Part shown: positions 33,813-43,038 of the stretch, one piece after another | Numbering within the stretch: the first letter of the stretch is position 1 | Layout: each line of letters starts with the position of its first letter | Assembly: GCA_020636325.1 (NCBI GenBank) | Contig: JACJYC010000005.1 | Location: 124,001 to 188,000 of the forward strand | Direction of reading: 5' to 3' | From: Lewinellaceae bacterium | GTDB lineage: Bacteria > Bacteroidota > Bacteroidia > Chitinophagales > Saprospiraceae | DNA: 64,000 nt | The notes under the pieces: generated by a model | Told to the model about the DNA's origin: nothing | The model's input: only the letters and a program-made list of their open reading frames with translations | Databases searched by the model: none | Made by a program: the position numbers and the translations under genes

Positions 33813-35306
33813 ATGAAAAAGCAGATTCTGGACAAGATCAGATCGCTCAACATATCCTTTGAGAAACAAAGTGATACCTCTAATGCCGCCGCATCCGGGA
33901 AGGTGCCGGGCGACGTGCTGGACGCGTACATCAAAAGGGTGACGGACATGCCGCCCCCCGATAACCAACCCCGGAACGAACAGGAATGGAGGAGCGGCCT
34001 CAACAAGCTGGTCGCTGAGCTGGATACCAATGAACTGGCCGGGTTCATCCGGGCCTTGTTGTACGAGGACCCGGACCTGATGACCGAGCTTCGGTTCATT
34101 CCTTCGCGTTATGCCTCCCAGACGGAACTCGTGTTCGACTGGGCGATGAATTTACCGTACACGACCCTCAAGCGCACGTTTGACATACTGGAAAGGCTGT
34201 TCGAAGAGGCTCTTGCCCTGTGCAAAACGGACGAACGGGCGGTCGGGGTAATGGCCAAGATCAAGGCCATCACGGCCAAACACCGGGACGGGCTGCCGTT
34301 TTCGTACCTGCGGCGCAAAGTGGGTCAAACCGGGCTTGAGCCGAAATTGCGGCTGGAATTGGCGCAGATCATGCTGCAGCACAAGGATTACGACCTGGAC
34401 TACGATGAGGCCGCCCAGTTGCTGAACGTACCCGGGCAGCCGTACATGCTGCCGGCCATGATGGAAACCTACCTTCGGGATGAGGAGGACAAGGAAGGAC
34501 CGTACAAGGCCCTTCGCCTGCTCAACACGATGGATGAAAAATCCTTTCCGCCCAAAGGAGTAGACATCGGTGCGGATATGGAATACGTACTCGAAGAAAT
34601 TGCCAGAACCTTAAAAAAAGGTTCCCCGGGGGGCTGGAAAAATAAGCTCGCCGAATTTGCCGGAAAGGAATTGGCGATAGTCAATGCCGACCTTAGAAAT
34701 CTGGTGGAGGGCGTTTTTGACCATTTGGAGTTGGAGGCGCCCTCACCCGGGCCCGGAGCGGAAGATAAGGTTGAAAAGTTGGCGTTGGAGCCTGTTTCTG
34801 CGGCGGTTGAGCCTCAGCAGCGCCTAACCAGCTCGGCGCCTTTAATAGAAGAAGACAAACTGGAAGAGGCCGCACTTCTATCCTTAGAGGAAGAATTATC
34901 GGAGCAAATTATAAATGAATGGGTAAACTCAGCGGTTAATGACGCCGGAAAACTGAATGTATTGGTTTTTTCTATCATCGAAGGCCTGAAAAAGAACGAT
35001 GAAATTACCGCCATCAATATGAAGCCCCTTTTAATGAAGCTCGAAGCCAGGAGAATAGATATGGAAGCAATTTTCCGAAATTTCGGCGTACTTATCACAT
35101 TGACCCCATATACCGTAGATGCTCCGTTTATGAGAAAATTTGTAGAGAGAAGGACCGCTCAAATCGAAGATTTCATCCGGGCGGGCAGTCGGCTAAATAC
35201 TCTTTTTGAATCCAATCCGATTAAAATTCATACCACTAATAAAAGTTTGGCCCGTAAGATTTTTGACTTTGCCAATGAAAAATCAGCTGAAATCAACTTA
35301 AACTAG
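33813..35306 (+). CDS. Unknown helical protein, gene 2 of the three-gene block
   Basis: A 497-residue soluble, mostly helical protein. Residues 1-310 form one region (LAGFIRALLYEDPDLMTELR, TTLKRTFDILERLFEEALAL, KLRLELAQIMLQHKDYDLDY). Residues ~312-345 are a Pro/Glu/Ala-rich linker (LELEAPSPGPGAEDKVEKLA), and 345-497 a second helical region (EEELSEQIINEWVNSAVNDA, IDMEAIFRNFGVLITLTPYT). Base composition changes at the linker: 31 of 60 G/C at 34141 but 25 and 24 of 60 at 34921 and 35041. No family recognised. It is 4 bases from gene 3. Confidence 0.72.
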   Translation: MKKQILDKIRSLNISFEKQSDTSNAAASGKVPGDVLDAYIKRVTDMPPPDNQPRNEQEWRSGLNKLVAELDTNELAGFIRALLYEDPDLMTELRFIPSRYASQTELVFDWAMNLPYTTLKRTFDILERLFEEALALCKTDERAVGVMAKIKAITAKHRDGLPFSYLRRKVGQTGLEPKLRLELAQIMLQHKDYDLDYDEAAQLLNVPGQPYMLPAMMETYLRDEEDKEGPYKALRLLNTMDEKSFPPKGVDIGADMEYVLEEIARTLKKGSPGGWKNKLAEFAGKELAIVNADLRNLVEGVFDHLELEAPSPGPGAEDKVEKLALEPVSAAVEPQQRLTSSAPLIEEDKLEEAALLSLEEELSEQIINEWVNSAVNDAGKLNVLVFSIIEGLKKNDEITAINMKPLLMKLEARRIDMEAIFRNFGVLITLTPYTVDAPFMRKFVERRTAQIEDFIRAGSRLNTLFESNPIKIHTTNKSLARKIFDFANEKSAEINLN

Positions 35307-35310
35307 TACC

Positions 35311-37632
35311 ATGAGCTCAGGAAATACCAATGTTAATCCAGAATTAACAGCCGAATCCATTGGAGAACGCGACAGTGACGGATTGGACTTTTTTGAGGAT
35401 GTAGCTGAGGGTTATTTTATTCAGGAACTTGAAGAAAGGAATAAACCAAAATTGAATTATTATTTCGATTCTTTTGACGTAATCAATCTGATTCAAGGAG
35501 GGTGGGCATATGATTCCGGGTTCAAATTTGACCGGGCAGCCATCAGGCGGGATCGCGGAAAATTATCTGTCTATGCGTTGGCTTTTGATGGTTTTTTTGA
35601 GACGATAAGGATGCTCCCACCGCATCAAATGGAATTTGAAACCAAACTTGATCAATCTGATACTTTTTTCAAATCACCCACCCGGGAGCAGTACTCCAAC
35701 CTGGTCACTGAAGTGCTTTATGCCCAGGAACTGGATTCCCGCAATGTACCTAACAATCTTAATGAGTCAAATATTGACAATTATATCAATGAATTAATTA
35801 AAAAGGGAGGCCACCTCTACAGAGCAAATTATCTGCTCCGGGAAAAGGTTTGGGCGAACCGGTTAAAATATTTAATCAATAAAAAAATTCTGGGCTTCGT
35901 AGAATATGGACAAGAGTTGGACGACATTAAAAACCCGAAGCTGTTAGAAACCATCTGGAATGCTTTTGATAAAGTCCGCCCCGATCGATCCAACAATAAT
36001 TTCTATGATGCCCTTGCCTTGTATTATCTCCAGAATTTACTGGAAAACCACCTTAAGGATCCCAGGCTTCCCTTACCGGTCTTCTTCGCGAGTTCCAGTA
36101 AAGTAAAAGAAGCCATCAATATCGTTCGCCAGGGTTACCCTCAATTATTTGCCTATTGGAATGAGAAAAATGAAAAATGGATCCCGATTGTTCGCGATTC
36201 CTTGTTTTTTGTGTTAGAAGCTGTATTTACAGTTGGAGACAAAACCGAATCCTTTTTCAAATCTCTTGAAAAAAAACAGGAAGAGATCAAGGCGTTAGTG
36301 CGCGGAGAATTCAACTCCTTCCGGGGCGACAAAGACCTGATCAAAAATTTAGAGCAGTCCAGAAAAGAATTTGAGGAGGCAATTACTGAAATAATCAACG
36401 TGAAATTTGTCCAGGAGATCTGGTTGGAAAATAAAGCTTACGAATCATTAGTAATTGAATTAAAAGAGGTTTATAATTTTCATGATAAGGAACTACCCCT
36501 CATTACAGATAGCATTAAAAAAGAACTGGACAAGACCCTGGATCAAGCGAATTTAAACCTCCAGAACTCAATTAAAATAAGCGCTATAATAGAAGGCTTC
36601 AAAGATATCATTTACCAGTCCAAAACTATTTTCGATCAGAAAAAGGGCATCAAGTCGGATATCTTCCGGGATTTTGCATTAATGAAGTTCGGCCTGGATT
36701 CCCGAAGGCTTCCGGGGTTACAAAAAATCCTCAATGTCCTGGTTGATTTTGCAGATGATGATGATTCCCGGCTCCCGCCTGCCGTTTACGATTTGATGAC
36801 CTCCTTAAGTTACCGACCGGACAACCCTGAAAAGGCCAGACGTTTTCTTTTAGCCCTCACCGTTGCCTGGATACTTGGAAAAAATCACCTTATCGAGAAA
36901 CTTGGCGCTGAATACGAAGAAACCTCCATCGCTCAAAGGTATGATCTGGCGTTGATCTACGCAGCAGCTTTAATAGAAGCCAAAAAAGGCAGAAGAGACA
37001 GTATTGACCGGGTCAAAAAGATCATACGGTGTGTCCTTTCCAAAGAATCCAAAAATTACAAGGTCTGGATTGGCGTGGGTTACCTGTACTTCCGTCTGTG
37101 GATCAGTAAAACCCACCTGAAGCCTGATCTGCCGGAAATGCACCTGCAAGCCTGGGAAAACCAGACTAAAAGCAAGGAGTATCAATTATTTTTCCAGGAT
37201 GGCGCCCTAAAATATGCAAAAAAATCATATAAATACCTGGAAGCCAACAGGCTTGACGATGACATAAACAAGGAGAACCTCCGGTTTCAAAGTTATTTAT
37301 ACGCACTGAACAATGTAATCTACTACACAACCAAGTGCAGCAACAGCAAAGAATTTGAAAAGCTCCAGCCTTTGGTTGAAGAACTGCAAAACTATGAGAG
37401 CTTTACGGAATGGCAAGGCAGGTTTTACGATACATTGGGCTGGTACTACCTCCGTCTATATTTGCTTTCCACGGATAAAAGCCTGAAAAAGGACTATCTC
37501 AAATTAGCCGAGGGTTATTATGAAGCGACTGAAAAGCACTTTTCCTCACCCAGGGATTTCCTGACTTTCAAACAACTCAAGCTGGCAATAATCCGGGCCA
37601 AGGAATCAAAAACTGCTGAGGAAGAAGAATAA
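35311..37632 (+). CDS. Large unknown protein with PIN-like N-terminus, gene 3 of the block
   Basis: A 773-residue soluble protein. Near residue 50, LNYYFDSFDVINLIQGGWAY resembles the first strand of PIN-like nucleases (hydrophobic strand, Asp, then Asp-hydrophobic), a tentative match. The centre (about 300-480) is Lys/Glu-rich helix with coiled-coil character (FFKSLEKKQEEIKALVRGEF, DLIKNLEQSRKEFEEAITEI). The C-terminal ~250 residues look like TPR-type helical repeats (YKVWIGVGYLYFRLW, WQGRFYDTLGWYYLRLYLLS). Composition is strongly AT-rich (14 of 60 at 36421), pointing to a different origin from gene 1. A sensor-effector role, perhaps defensive, is inference only. Confidence 0.72.
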   Translation: MSSGNTNVNPELTAESIGERDSDGLDFFEDVAEGYFIQELEERNKPKLNYYFDSFDVINLIQGGWAYDSGFKFDRAAIRRDRGKLSVYALAFDGFFETIRMLPPHQMEFETKLDQSDTFFKSPTREQYSNLVTEVLYAQELDSRNVPNNLNESNIDNYINELIKKGGHLYRANYLLREKVWANRLKYLINKKILGFVEYGQELDDIKNPKLLETIWNAFDKVRPDRSNNNFYDALALYYLQNLLENHLKDPRLPLPVFFASSSKVKEAINIVRQGYPQLFAYWNEKNEKWIPIVRDSLFFVLEAVFTVGDKTESFFKSLEKKQEEIKALVRGEFNSFRGDKDLIKNLEQSRKEFEEAITEIINVKFVQEIWLENKAYESLVIELKEVYNFHDKELPLITDSIKKELDKTLDQANLNLQNSIKISAIIEGFKDIIYQSKTIFDQKKGIKSDIFRDFALMKFGLDSRRLPGLQKILNVLVDFADDDDSRLPPAVYDLMTSLSYRPDNPEKARRFLLALTVAWILGKNHLIEKLGAEYEETSIAQRYDLALIYAAALIEAKKGRRDSIDRVKKIIRCVLSKESKNYKVWIGVGYLYFRLWISKTHLKPDLPEMHLQAWENQTKSKEYQLFFQDGALKYAKKSYKYLEANRLDDDINKENLRFQSYLYALNNVIYYTTKCSNSKEFEKLQPLVEELQNYESFTEWQGRFYDTLGWYYLRLYLLSTDKSLKKDYLKLAEGYYEATEKHFSSPRDFLTFKQLKLAIIRAKESKTAEEEE

Positions 37633-37999
37633 GATACGCTATCCGGAACTGTTCTGTTGAACAACGCAATCTTTACCCATAAATACCAATGAGTTGATAA
37701 GTGACGATTGTTGATTTTCGATCCGGGACATCTGTGGCCGTTCATCTTTTTACGCGCGCTTCCATCAACAATCAGCTATCATGTAATCAACAATCGTCAA
37801 TCAATCCAACGTCTAGTGGCGCGAAATCTAGATACCACTCAAGTTTCGCGGCCTCTTTTTCCGACCTGCTGCGTTGCTCGGCGGTCACAGAGTCCCGCTA
37901 TGTTCCCTTCTCGCGCCTTGCCTGTCGAAAAAATAGCCTCCCGAAACTATGGTGCCTGACCTATCAAAAGCGACACTTATTAATTCAACGATCCTTAGC
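37633..37999. other. 367-bp intergenic region after the unknown three-gene block
   Basis: No supported gene. Contains AT-rich sequence to about 37810, a palindromic repeat (37815-37854), then chromosomal-composition sequence that leads into the 3' end of a frameshifted lipoprotein gene. Short frames here are not conserved-looking and are left out. Confidence 0.6.
37815..37854. repeat. Palindromic repeat, copy 2
   Basis: AGTGGCGCGAAATCTAGATA followed by CCACTCAAGTTTCGCG matches copy 1 (11345-11385) at 30 of the first 36 positions. The CGCGAAA/TTTCGCG arms pair. It follows the AT-rich gene block, as copy 1 borders the AT-rich ATPase module. Confidence 0.8.
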
Positions 38000-38826
38000 C
38001 TAATTCCGCTCCCCCACAATCAACGTATGGATCAAAGAATTATAAGACAACAACAACTGCGCTTCATACCCGGTCATCTCCACCGGGCCCAATAACTCGT
38101 AGGTGTATTGCTCTCCCGTCTTGTCGTTCCGAAGGATAAACCGCTTGTCATTGATGTCTTCCACGGTGCCGGTGAAGTAAAAGGTCCCGCTGGTGTCGTA
38201 TTTGTCCTGGAAGCGGAGGCTTTTGCCGTCGACGGAATAGAGGACCAGGTAGGTGTCGTTCTTGCTGTCTACGACGAAGGCCTTGCCGTAATCCATGAAC
38301 TTGATGGTCTCTTTTGACGCCCGGCAGCGCCACGAGCCGCCGATATGGTTGAGCAGGGTCAGATCGGCCCGGGAAGGTTCGCCGAAAATGGGGGTGTATT
38401 CCGGGGTAGCGGGCTCGTTATAGACGGCCGTTTCGCTGTAATCGTTTCCTGTTGTTTCATACCCGCCGTTGCCGGCCATTTGGTCGCCGGTCAGCCGGCA
38501 GGTGTAGTGCCAGGTATCGCCCGTCCGGGGAAATACAGCGAAAAACTTCTATTTTGCAGGTAATTCCGGACCTTATACTGCAGGGTTTCGCCGTTTTCAA
38601 AAACCAGGGTCAGCGACCGGCCGCTGAGCGAGTAAGCGCCCGCCGCGTCTGCTGTTCCGCGACCGGTTTCCCAGCGGATCGTGAAGCTTTCATCGGGGTT
38701 GAATTGCAGGGTTTCCGTATCGCCGTCGTGTTCGGTCACCCAAACACCAGTAATTTCAACGGCCGGTTGCGAACAGCCCAGCATAGGCACAAATGCGATC
38801 AACATCGGGAAAATGCTCTTTTTCAT
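38000..38826 (-). pseudogene. Lipoprotein gene split by a one-base frameshift
   Basis: The 5' part (38826-38491) encodes a lipoprotein (MKKSIFPMLIAFVPMLGC) with a beta-rich domain (ITGVWVTEHDGDTETLQFNP). The 3' part continues in another frame as TGDTWHYTCRLTGDQMAGNG and ends with a similar domain (SWRCRASKETIKFMDYGKAF). One extra C in the C4 run near 38531 joins the two into a ~275-residue two-domain lipoprotein. So it is either a recent pseudogene or a sequence error. Family unknown; the two halves look like lipocalin-type repeats. Confidence 0.65.
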
Positions 38827-39021
38827 GATTTCCATTTTTGGTTTGGTGAATTCCGCCGGTTCTCCGGGGATGCCGCAAAGGTGGGTCCGGGCCGGTTCAG
38901 GCGTTTTCGATTTTGTAGCGGGATGTTTAAAATTTGTGGAATTTCAAGGCCGGCACATTTTTTAAAATTTTGGCGACAAAGGTTAAAGCCGGCGTTGACC
39001 CGGATTCGGATCTTTGTGTTA

Positions 39022-39290
39022 AGACGAGTTGTAAGTCGTAAGTTGTAAGTTGTAAGTTGTAAGTTGTAAGTCGTAAGTCGTAAGTGGTAAGTTGTAAGTC
39101 GTAAGTGGTGAGTGGTAAGTGGCCTTGATGGGGACTTATGGAGATTGTTCAAAACAGTGTTTTCACGCAAAGACGCATAGACGCAAAGACGCAAAGATCT
39201 GATTTTTAGCAAGCTGCGCATGCTAAAAATCCGGTTGACACAAAATTCTGAACGGTCCCGACTTATGACTTATGACTTACAACTAATAAA
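39022..39290. repeat. Composite element A: GTAAGTN array, ~115-bp core, inverted ACTTATG array
   Basis: A left array of GTAAGTT/GTAAGTC heptamers (39029-39120), a core (39147-39262), and a short right array of ACTTATG/ACTTACA heptamers (39261-39287), the reverse complement of the left unit. The core includes ACGCAAAG tandem units and a perfect hairpin TTTTTAGCA/TGCTAAAAA with loop AGCTGCGCA (39205-39232). The core is homologous to 56969-57076. It occupies most of the 479-base gap upstream of the next lipoprotein gene. Confidence 0.75.
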
Positions 39291-39305
39291 CTCAATACCT
39301 TTACC

Positions 39306-39805
39306 ATGATGAAAAACAAGAGCTTTTCCTTTGCTATTCTGATCGCAATTGCCGGTTTGGCGCTCGCTGTAACCGGTTGCCAGGTCGGCGTCAACAAAGA
39401 CCTGACCACGGGGTTGTCCTATGCCTATAAGGGCTTGGGCGCCGAAGAGGTTTTTCTTTCCAAGGACAATCAGGTTTTCAAAAGCACCGACTTCCAGCTG
39501 GGCAGCCGCATCGTGATGCATTTCTCGGGGTCAGCGGCTTTAAGGCGGTTGAGGGCAAGGTTTACCCGGGCATGTCCATCCGCGTGACCGACAGCGCCGG
39601 AGCCGCCGTGATCGATGCGCCGGACCTGTTCACCCAATACGACGCCGAAGGCCTCGACCCCGAAGTGGCCGCCGAGTTGTCGGGCAACATCACCATCGGC
39701 ACCCCCATGGTCAACGGCGGCGAATACCTGTGGGAAGTGAAGGTCTGGGACAAGAAAGGGGACGGGACGATCAATGCCTCGATGAACTTTACGGCGGTGG
39801 AGTGA
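39306..39805 (+). pseudogene. Small lipoprotein gene split by a one-base frameshift
   Basis: It begins MMKNKSFSFAILIAIAGLAL with lipobox VTGC, reads to SRIVMHFSG, then shifts frame and continues VSGFKAVEGKVYPGMSIRVT to the C-terminal VKVWDKKGDGTINASMNFTA. An additional G in the G4 run at 39537-39540 would give one ~166-residue lipoprotein. The downstream half keeps clean coding character, so a sequencing or assembly error is as likely as recent inactivation. Family not recognised. Confidence 0.7.
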
Positions 39806-40442
39806 TCTGCCGCCTTCGTCAAGCTGATGGCGTAGCTATGGCTGCCGGAGTGATTTGTTGTTGATTTGCCGCCTTCGCCGAGGCTCCGGCCGCCGGAGGT
39901 TGATCTGGTGATTTGGTGATGATTGATTTGGTGATTTGGTGATCTGGCCTGCCAGGCGGCCTGCAGGCAGGCTCAGTTCCTCGAATCCTCAGTTCCTCAA
40001 TTCCTCGATTGATTCGATTGTTCCGATTGTTCGATTGATTCGATTTGGGGCGTCCGTCGATTGGTTTTGCTTTCAGTTCCTCGATTCCTCGATTACTCAG
40101 TTCTTCAATAAATGATTGTTCCAATTGATTCGATTGATTCGATTGTTCGATTGATTCGATTGATTCCACCGCCCGCCGTAGCTTCAGCCTCCGGACGACA
40201 AAGTCGCCTACGGCAGTTACTCAGCGTCCGTCAGTTGGTCAGCCTAATCCAATTCGGATTAATCGATTGTCCATTGATTGTTGTCGATCCGATTGTTCGA
40301 TTGTTCCGATTCCGATTGTTCGATTGATTCGATTTGGGGCGTCCGTCAGTTGGTCAGTCTAATCCAATCATTCGGATTAATCGACTTAATCGGTCCAATT
40401 TTTCGATTCCTCAGTTCCTCAATTCCTCAATTCCTCAGTTCC
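39806..40442. repeat. 637-bp mosaic of intergenic repeats
   Basis: No gene. It contains two GCCGCC-type units (39810 and 39867), GATTTGGTGAT units, TTCCTCRA octamers (39970-40010, 40075-40110, 40400-40450) and GATTGATTC/GATTGTTC units. A ~45-base sequence occurs twice (40224 and 40341): GCGTCCGTCAGTTGGTCAG then CTAATCCAAT and GGATTAATCGA. The last octamers provide the stop codon and final residues of the GH5 gene. Close to 39950 a fragment GCAGGCAGGCTCAGTTCCTC matches the 69-bp repeat. Confidence 0.8.
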
Positions 40443-41777
40443 TCAATTCCTCACCCCTCCCATCCTGGCGGCAAACTCACGGATGATGGCCAGGGTGGAG
40501 GCATCCCGGTCATAAACCGAATACCAGCCCTGGGCTTCGTGGGGCGGATCGCCGATCAGGTCGTCGCCGGGTTGCCAGAAGCCCTTGGGTATGCGCGGCC
40601 GGCCCTTTCCGCCCCATGCCCAGAAATTGCACCCGGATATCTTCCTGCCTGAGGCGGCCAGTTCATGCACCGTACTGAACATTTCGCGGTAATACCGGTC
40701 GCGCCAGGCGGTTGGGGATAGAGGGTCGTGATCGTCGGCGTCGCGGGCGATGCCGAATTCCTCCAGGACCAGCGGCTTATCCAGTTTTTCGGCCCATTTG
40801 AGGTGTTTTTCCAGATAATCTTTGGCTTTTTCCAGGGCATGATCGTAGGATTCTTCCGGTTTGAGGGGGTCATACCACTGCCAGTTCTGGATCCAGATGT
40901 GGACGGTGGTATAATCGATATCTTTCGGGCGGTGGTCCCGTTTGAAGTGGTTGCCGGTCGGAAAATTGGTATTGCCTTCGCTGCCGATGGTCACCAGGTG
41001 GTTGGGATCAAGGGATTTGATGAGACCTGCGGCATGCCGGACCCATCGGCGGTAAGCCCCTGCGCGCAGGATGCCTCTCGGTTCGTTGGCCAGTTCCCAG
41101 GCCATGATGGCGGGATCTTCCCGGTACGGCATCCCTGTGACGGAATTCGTCCGTCCGATCAGTTTCCGCACCAGGTTGTCGTACAATTCCATGGCGGCCT
41201 TGTCTTTGTAGAACCGGGAGGACCAGGTGGAAAAGCCCATCCAGTTGCCGCCCTCCGCTGGCGGCGGATAGGGAACGGCTTTCCCTTCCGACCACGCGAC
41301 ATACTGCGCAAAGCCGCCGGACCACTGCCAGAAATTGCTGAGGCAAAGGACGGCCTTCATATCCCGCCGGGCCATTTCCGCCAGCAGGAAATCCAGGCCT
41401 TGCAACAAGGATTCGTCGTACACGCCGGGTTCCGGTTGCAGCGCCGGCGATACGCGCCAGGGTTCGGTATCCGGCCCTTCGGTAGCGGCCATGATGCGCA
41501 GGTTGGCGACCCCCAGGGAGTGGAGTTCGTCCAGCTCGGCTAACAGCCGTTGCCGGCCCATCTCCGAAGCGCCGAGGTTGAAGCCGTACCAGAAATTGGT
41601 CCCCAGGAAATAGTAAGGTTGGTCGTTAAGATAGAGTCGACCGTCTCGGACACTGATGAATTGTTGGGCCATAAGGCGGTGGTTGAACCCCGGGAAGAGG
41701 AGGAAAATGCAGGAAATCAGGCCTGCGACCACTTGGCCGGGCCGCAAATCTATTGGTTCATGAAGTTCCATTCGCAT
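40443..41777 (-). CDS. GH5-family glycosidase (mannanase/cellulase-like), exported
   Basis: A 444-residue (beta/alpha)8 glycosidase with an N-terminal hydrophobic export signal (VVAGLISCIFLLFPGF) ending near LMAQQ. Acid/base Glu is in IMAWELANEPRG and the nucleophile Glu in KPLVLEEFGIARDA; FLGTNFWYGFNLG near the start and HIWIQNWQWYD fit the beta-mannanase branch of GH5. It probably cleaves beta-mannans or related hemicellulose. Two ATGs (41777, 41771) are equally plausible. The final residues GVRN and the stop derive from the octamer repeat array. Confidence 0.88.
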   Translation of the reverse strand: MRMELHEPIDLRPGQVVAGLISCIFLLFPGFNHRLMAQQFISVRDGRLYLNDQPYYFLGTNFWYGFNLGASEMGRQRLLAELDELHSLGVANLRIMAATEGPDTEPWRVSPALQPEPGVYDESLLQGLDFLLAEMARRDMKAVLCLSNFWQWSGGFAQYVAWSEGKAVPYPPPAEGGNWMGFSTWSSRFYKDKAAMELYDNLVRKLIGRTNSVTGMPYREDPAIMAWELANEPRGILRAGAYRRWVRHAAGLIKSLDPNHLVTIGSEGNTNFPTGNHFKRDHRPKDIDYTTVHIWIQNWQWYDPLKPEESYDHALEKAKDYLEKHLKWAEKLDKPLVLEEFGIARDADDHDPLSPTAWRDRYYREMFSTVHELAASGRKISGCNFWAWGGKGRPRIPKGFWQPGDDLIGDPPHEAQGWYSVYDRDASTLAIIREFAARMGGVRN

Positions 41778-41930
41778 CCGCTGCCCATATGCGGGCAGGC
41801 GCTCAAATATAGCGAAGTTTTTAGCCTTTACAATCGGGGACCGGTTAGCAAAAACAAAATCCTTGCGTAACTTGCACCACGCCCTTCAAGCAGAACAACC
41901 AATAATTGATGACTCAAAAACCTGATTAAC

Positions 41931-43031
41931 ATGACCACACGACGCCAATTCATCCGGACCACCGCCGCTGGGGCCGCCGTTCTTGCAGCCGGTACCGCAG
42001 CATTTCCCAACCTGATCATCCCAAAGAAAAAGGACCGCCTGGGCGTGGCCCTCATCGGACTGGGTTATTACAGCCGCGACCTGCTGGCGCCCGCCCTCCA
42101 GGTGACCAAAAAATGCTACCTGGCGGGGATCGTCACCGGATCGCCGGAAAAGGCTAAACAATGGCAGGAAAAACACGGGATTCCGGACAAGAACGTCTAC
42201 AATTACGATAATTTCGACAGCATCGCCGACAATCCGGATATCGATGTGGTGTATGTTGTGTTGCCCAATAACCTCCACAAGGAATTCACGCTCCGTGGAG
42301 CCAGGGCCGGCAAGCACGTCTGGTGTGAAAAACCGATGGCCATGAACGCCGCCGAATGCAGGGATATGATCAAGGGTTGCAGGGACAACAAGGTCAAATT
42401 GTCCATCGGCTACCGGATGCAGCACGAGCCCAATACCCAGGAGATCATCCGGTACGGCAAGGAAAAAACGCTGGGTGCGGTCCGCCTGGTAACGGCTTCC
42501 GCCGGTTTTCGGGATTCGCGCACCGACCATTGGCGGCTCAAAAAAGCAATGGGCGGCGGAGCCATGTTCGACATGGGCGTTTATTCGCTCAATGCCGCCC
42601 GGTATGCCACAAGTGAGGAGCCCATCGGTGTGACGGCCCAGCAATTCACTACCCGGCCCGAACTGTACTCGGAGGTGGATGAGACGATGCTCTTCCAGCT
42701 TGAATTTCCCGGCGGGGCGCTCGCCAATTGCTCCACCAGCTTCGGCATGGGGATGAATACGCTCCATACCGTCTGCGAAAAAGGCTGGTACCGGCTGGAT
42801 CCTTTCCAGGCTTACCGCGGCGTGCAGGGCGTGACCAGTACCGGCAAGGCCCTGAATATCGATACCCCCAACGAACAGGCCAAACAAATGGACGAGGATG
42901 CTGCAGCGATCATGGACAATACCGACGTGCTCGTACCCGGCGAAGAAGGCCTGCGCGATATGATCGTGGTGGATGCGATTTACCAGTCGGTGAAGGAAGG
43001 GCGGAGGGTCCCGGTTGATAGTGGCCGATGA
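41931..43031 (+). CDS. Tat-exported Gfo/Idh/MocA family oxidoreductase
   Basis: A 366-residue NAD(P)-dependent sugar oxidoreductase. A twin-arginine signal (MTTRRQFIRTTAAGAAVLAA) exports the folded, cofactor-loaded protein. The Rossmann motif is seen at LGVALIGLGYYSRDLLAPAL, and the catalytic EKPMAMNA (Glu-Lys-Pro) follows HVWCEKP; the C-terminal domain has GGGAMFDMGVYSLNAARYAT. It resembles periplasmic glucose-fructose oxidoreductases. Together with the nearby GH5 enzyme it may process sugars outside the cytoplasm, an inference. Confidence 0.92.
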   Translation: MTTRRQFIRTTAAGAAVLAAGTAAFPNLIIPKKKDRLGVALIGLGYYSRDLLAPALQVTKKCYLAGIVTGSPEKAKQWQEKHGIPDKNVYNYDNFDSIADNPDIDVVYVVLPNNLHKEFTLRGARAGKHVWCEKPMAMNAAECRDMIKGCRDNKVKLSIGYRMQHEPNTQEIIRYGKEKTLGAVRLVTASAGFRDSRTDHWRLKKAMGGGAMFDMGVYSLNAARYATSEEPIGVTAQQFTTRPELYSEVDETMLFQLEFPGGALANCSTSFGMGMNTLHTVCEKGWYRLDPFQAYRGVQGVTSTGKALNIDTPNEQAKQMDEDAAAIMDNTDVLVPGEEGLRDMIVVDAIYQSVKEGRRVPVDSGR

Positions 43032-43038
43032 TCCGTTG

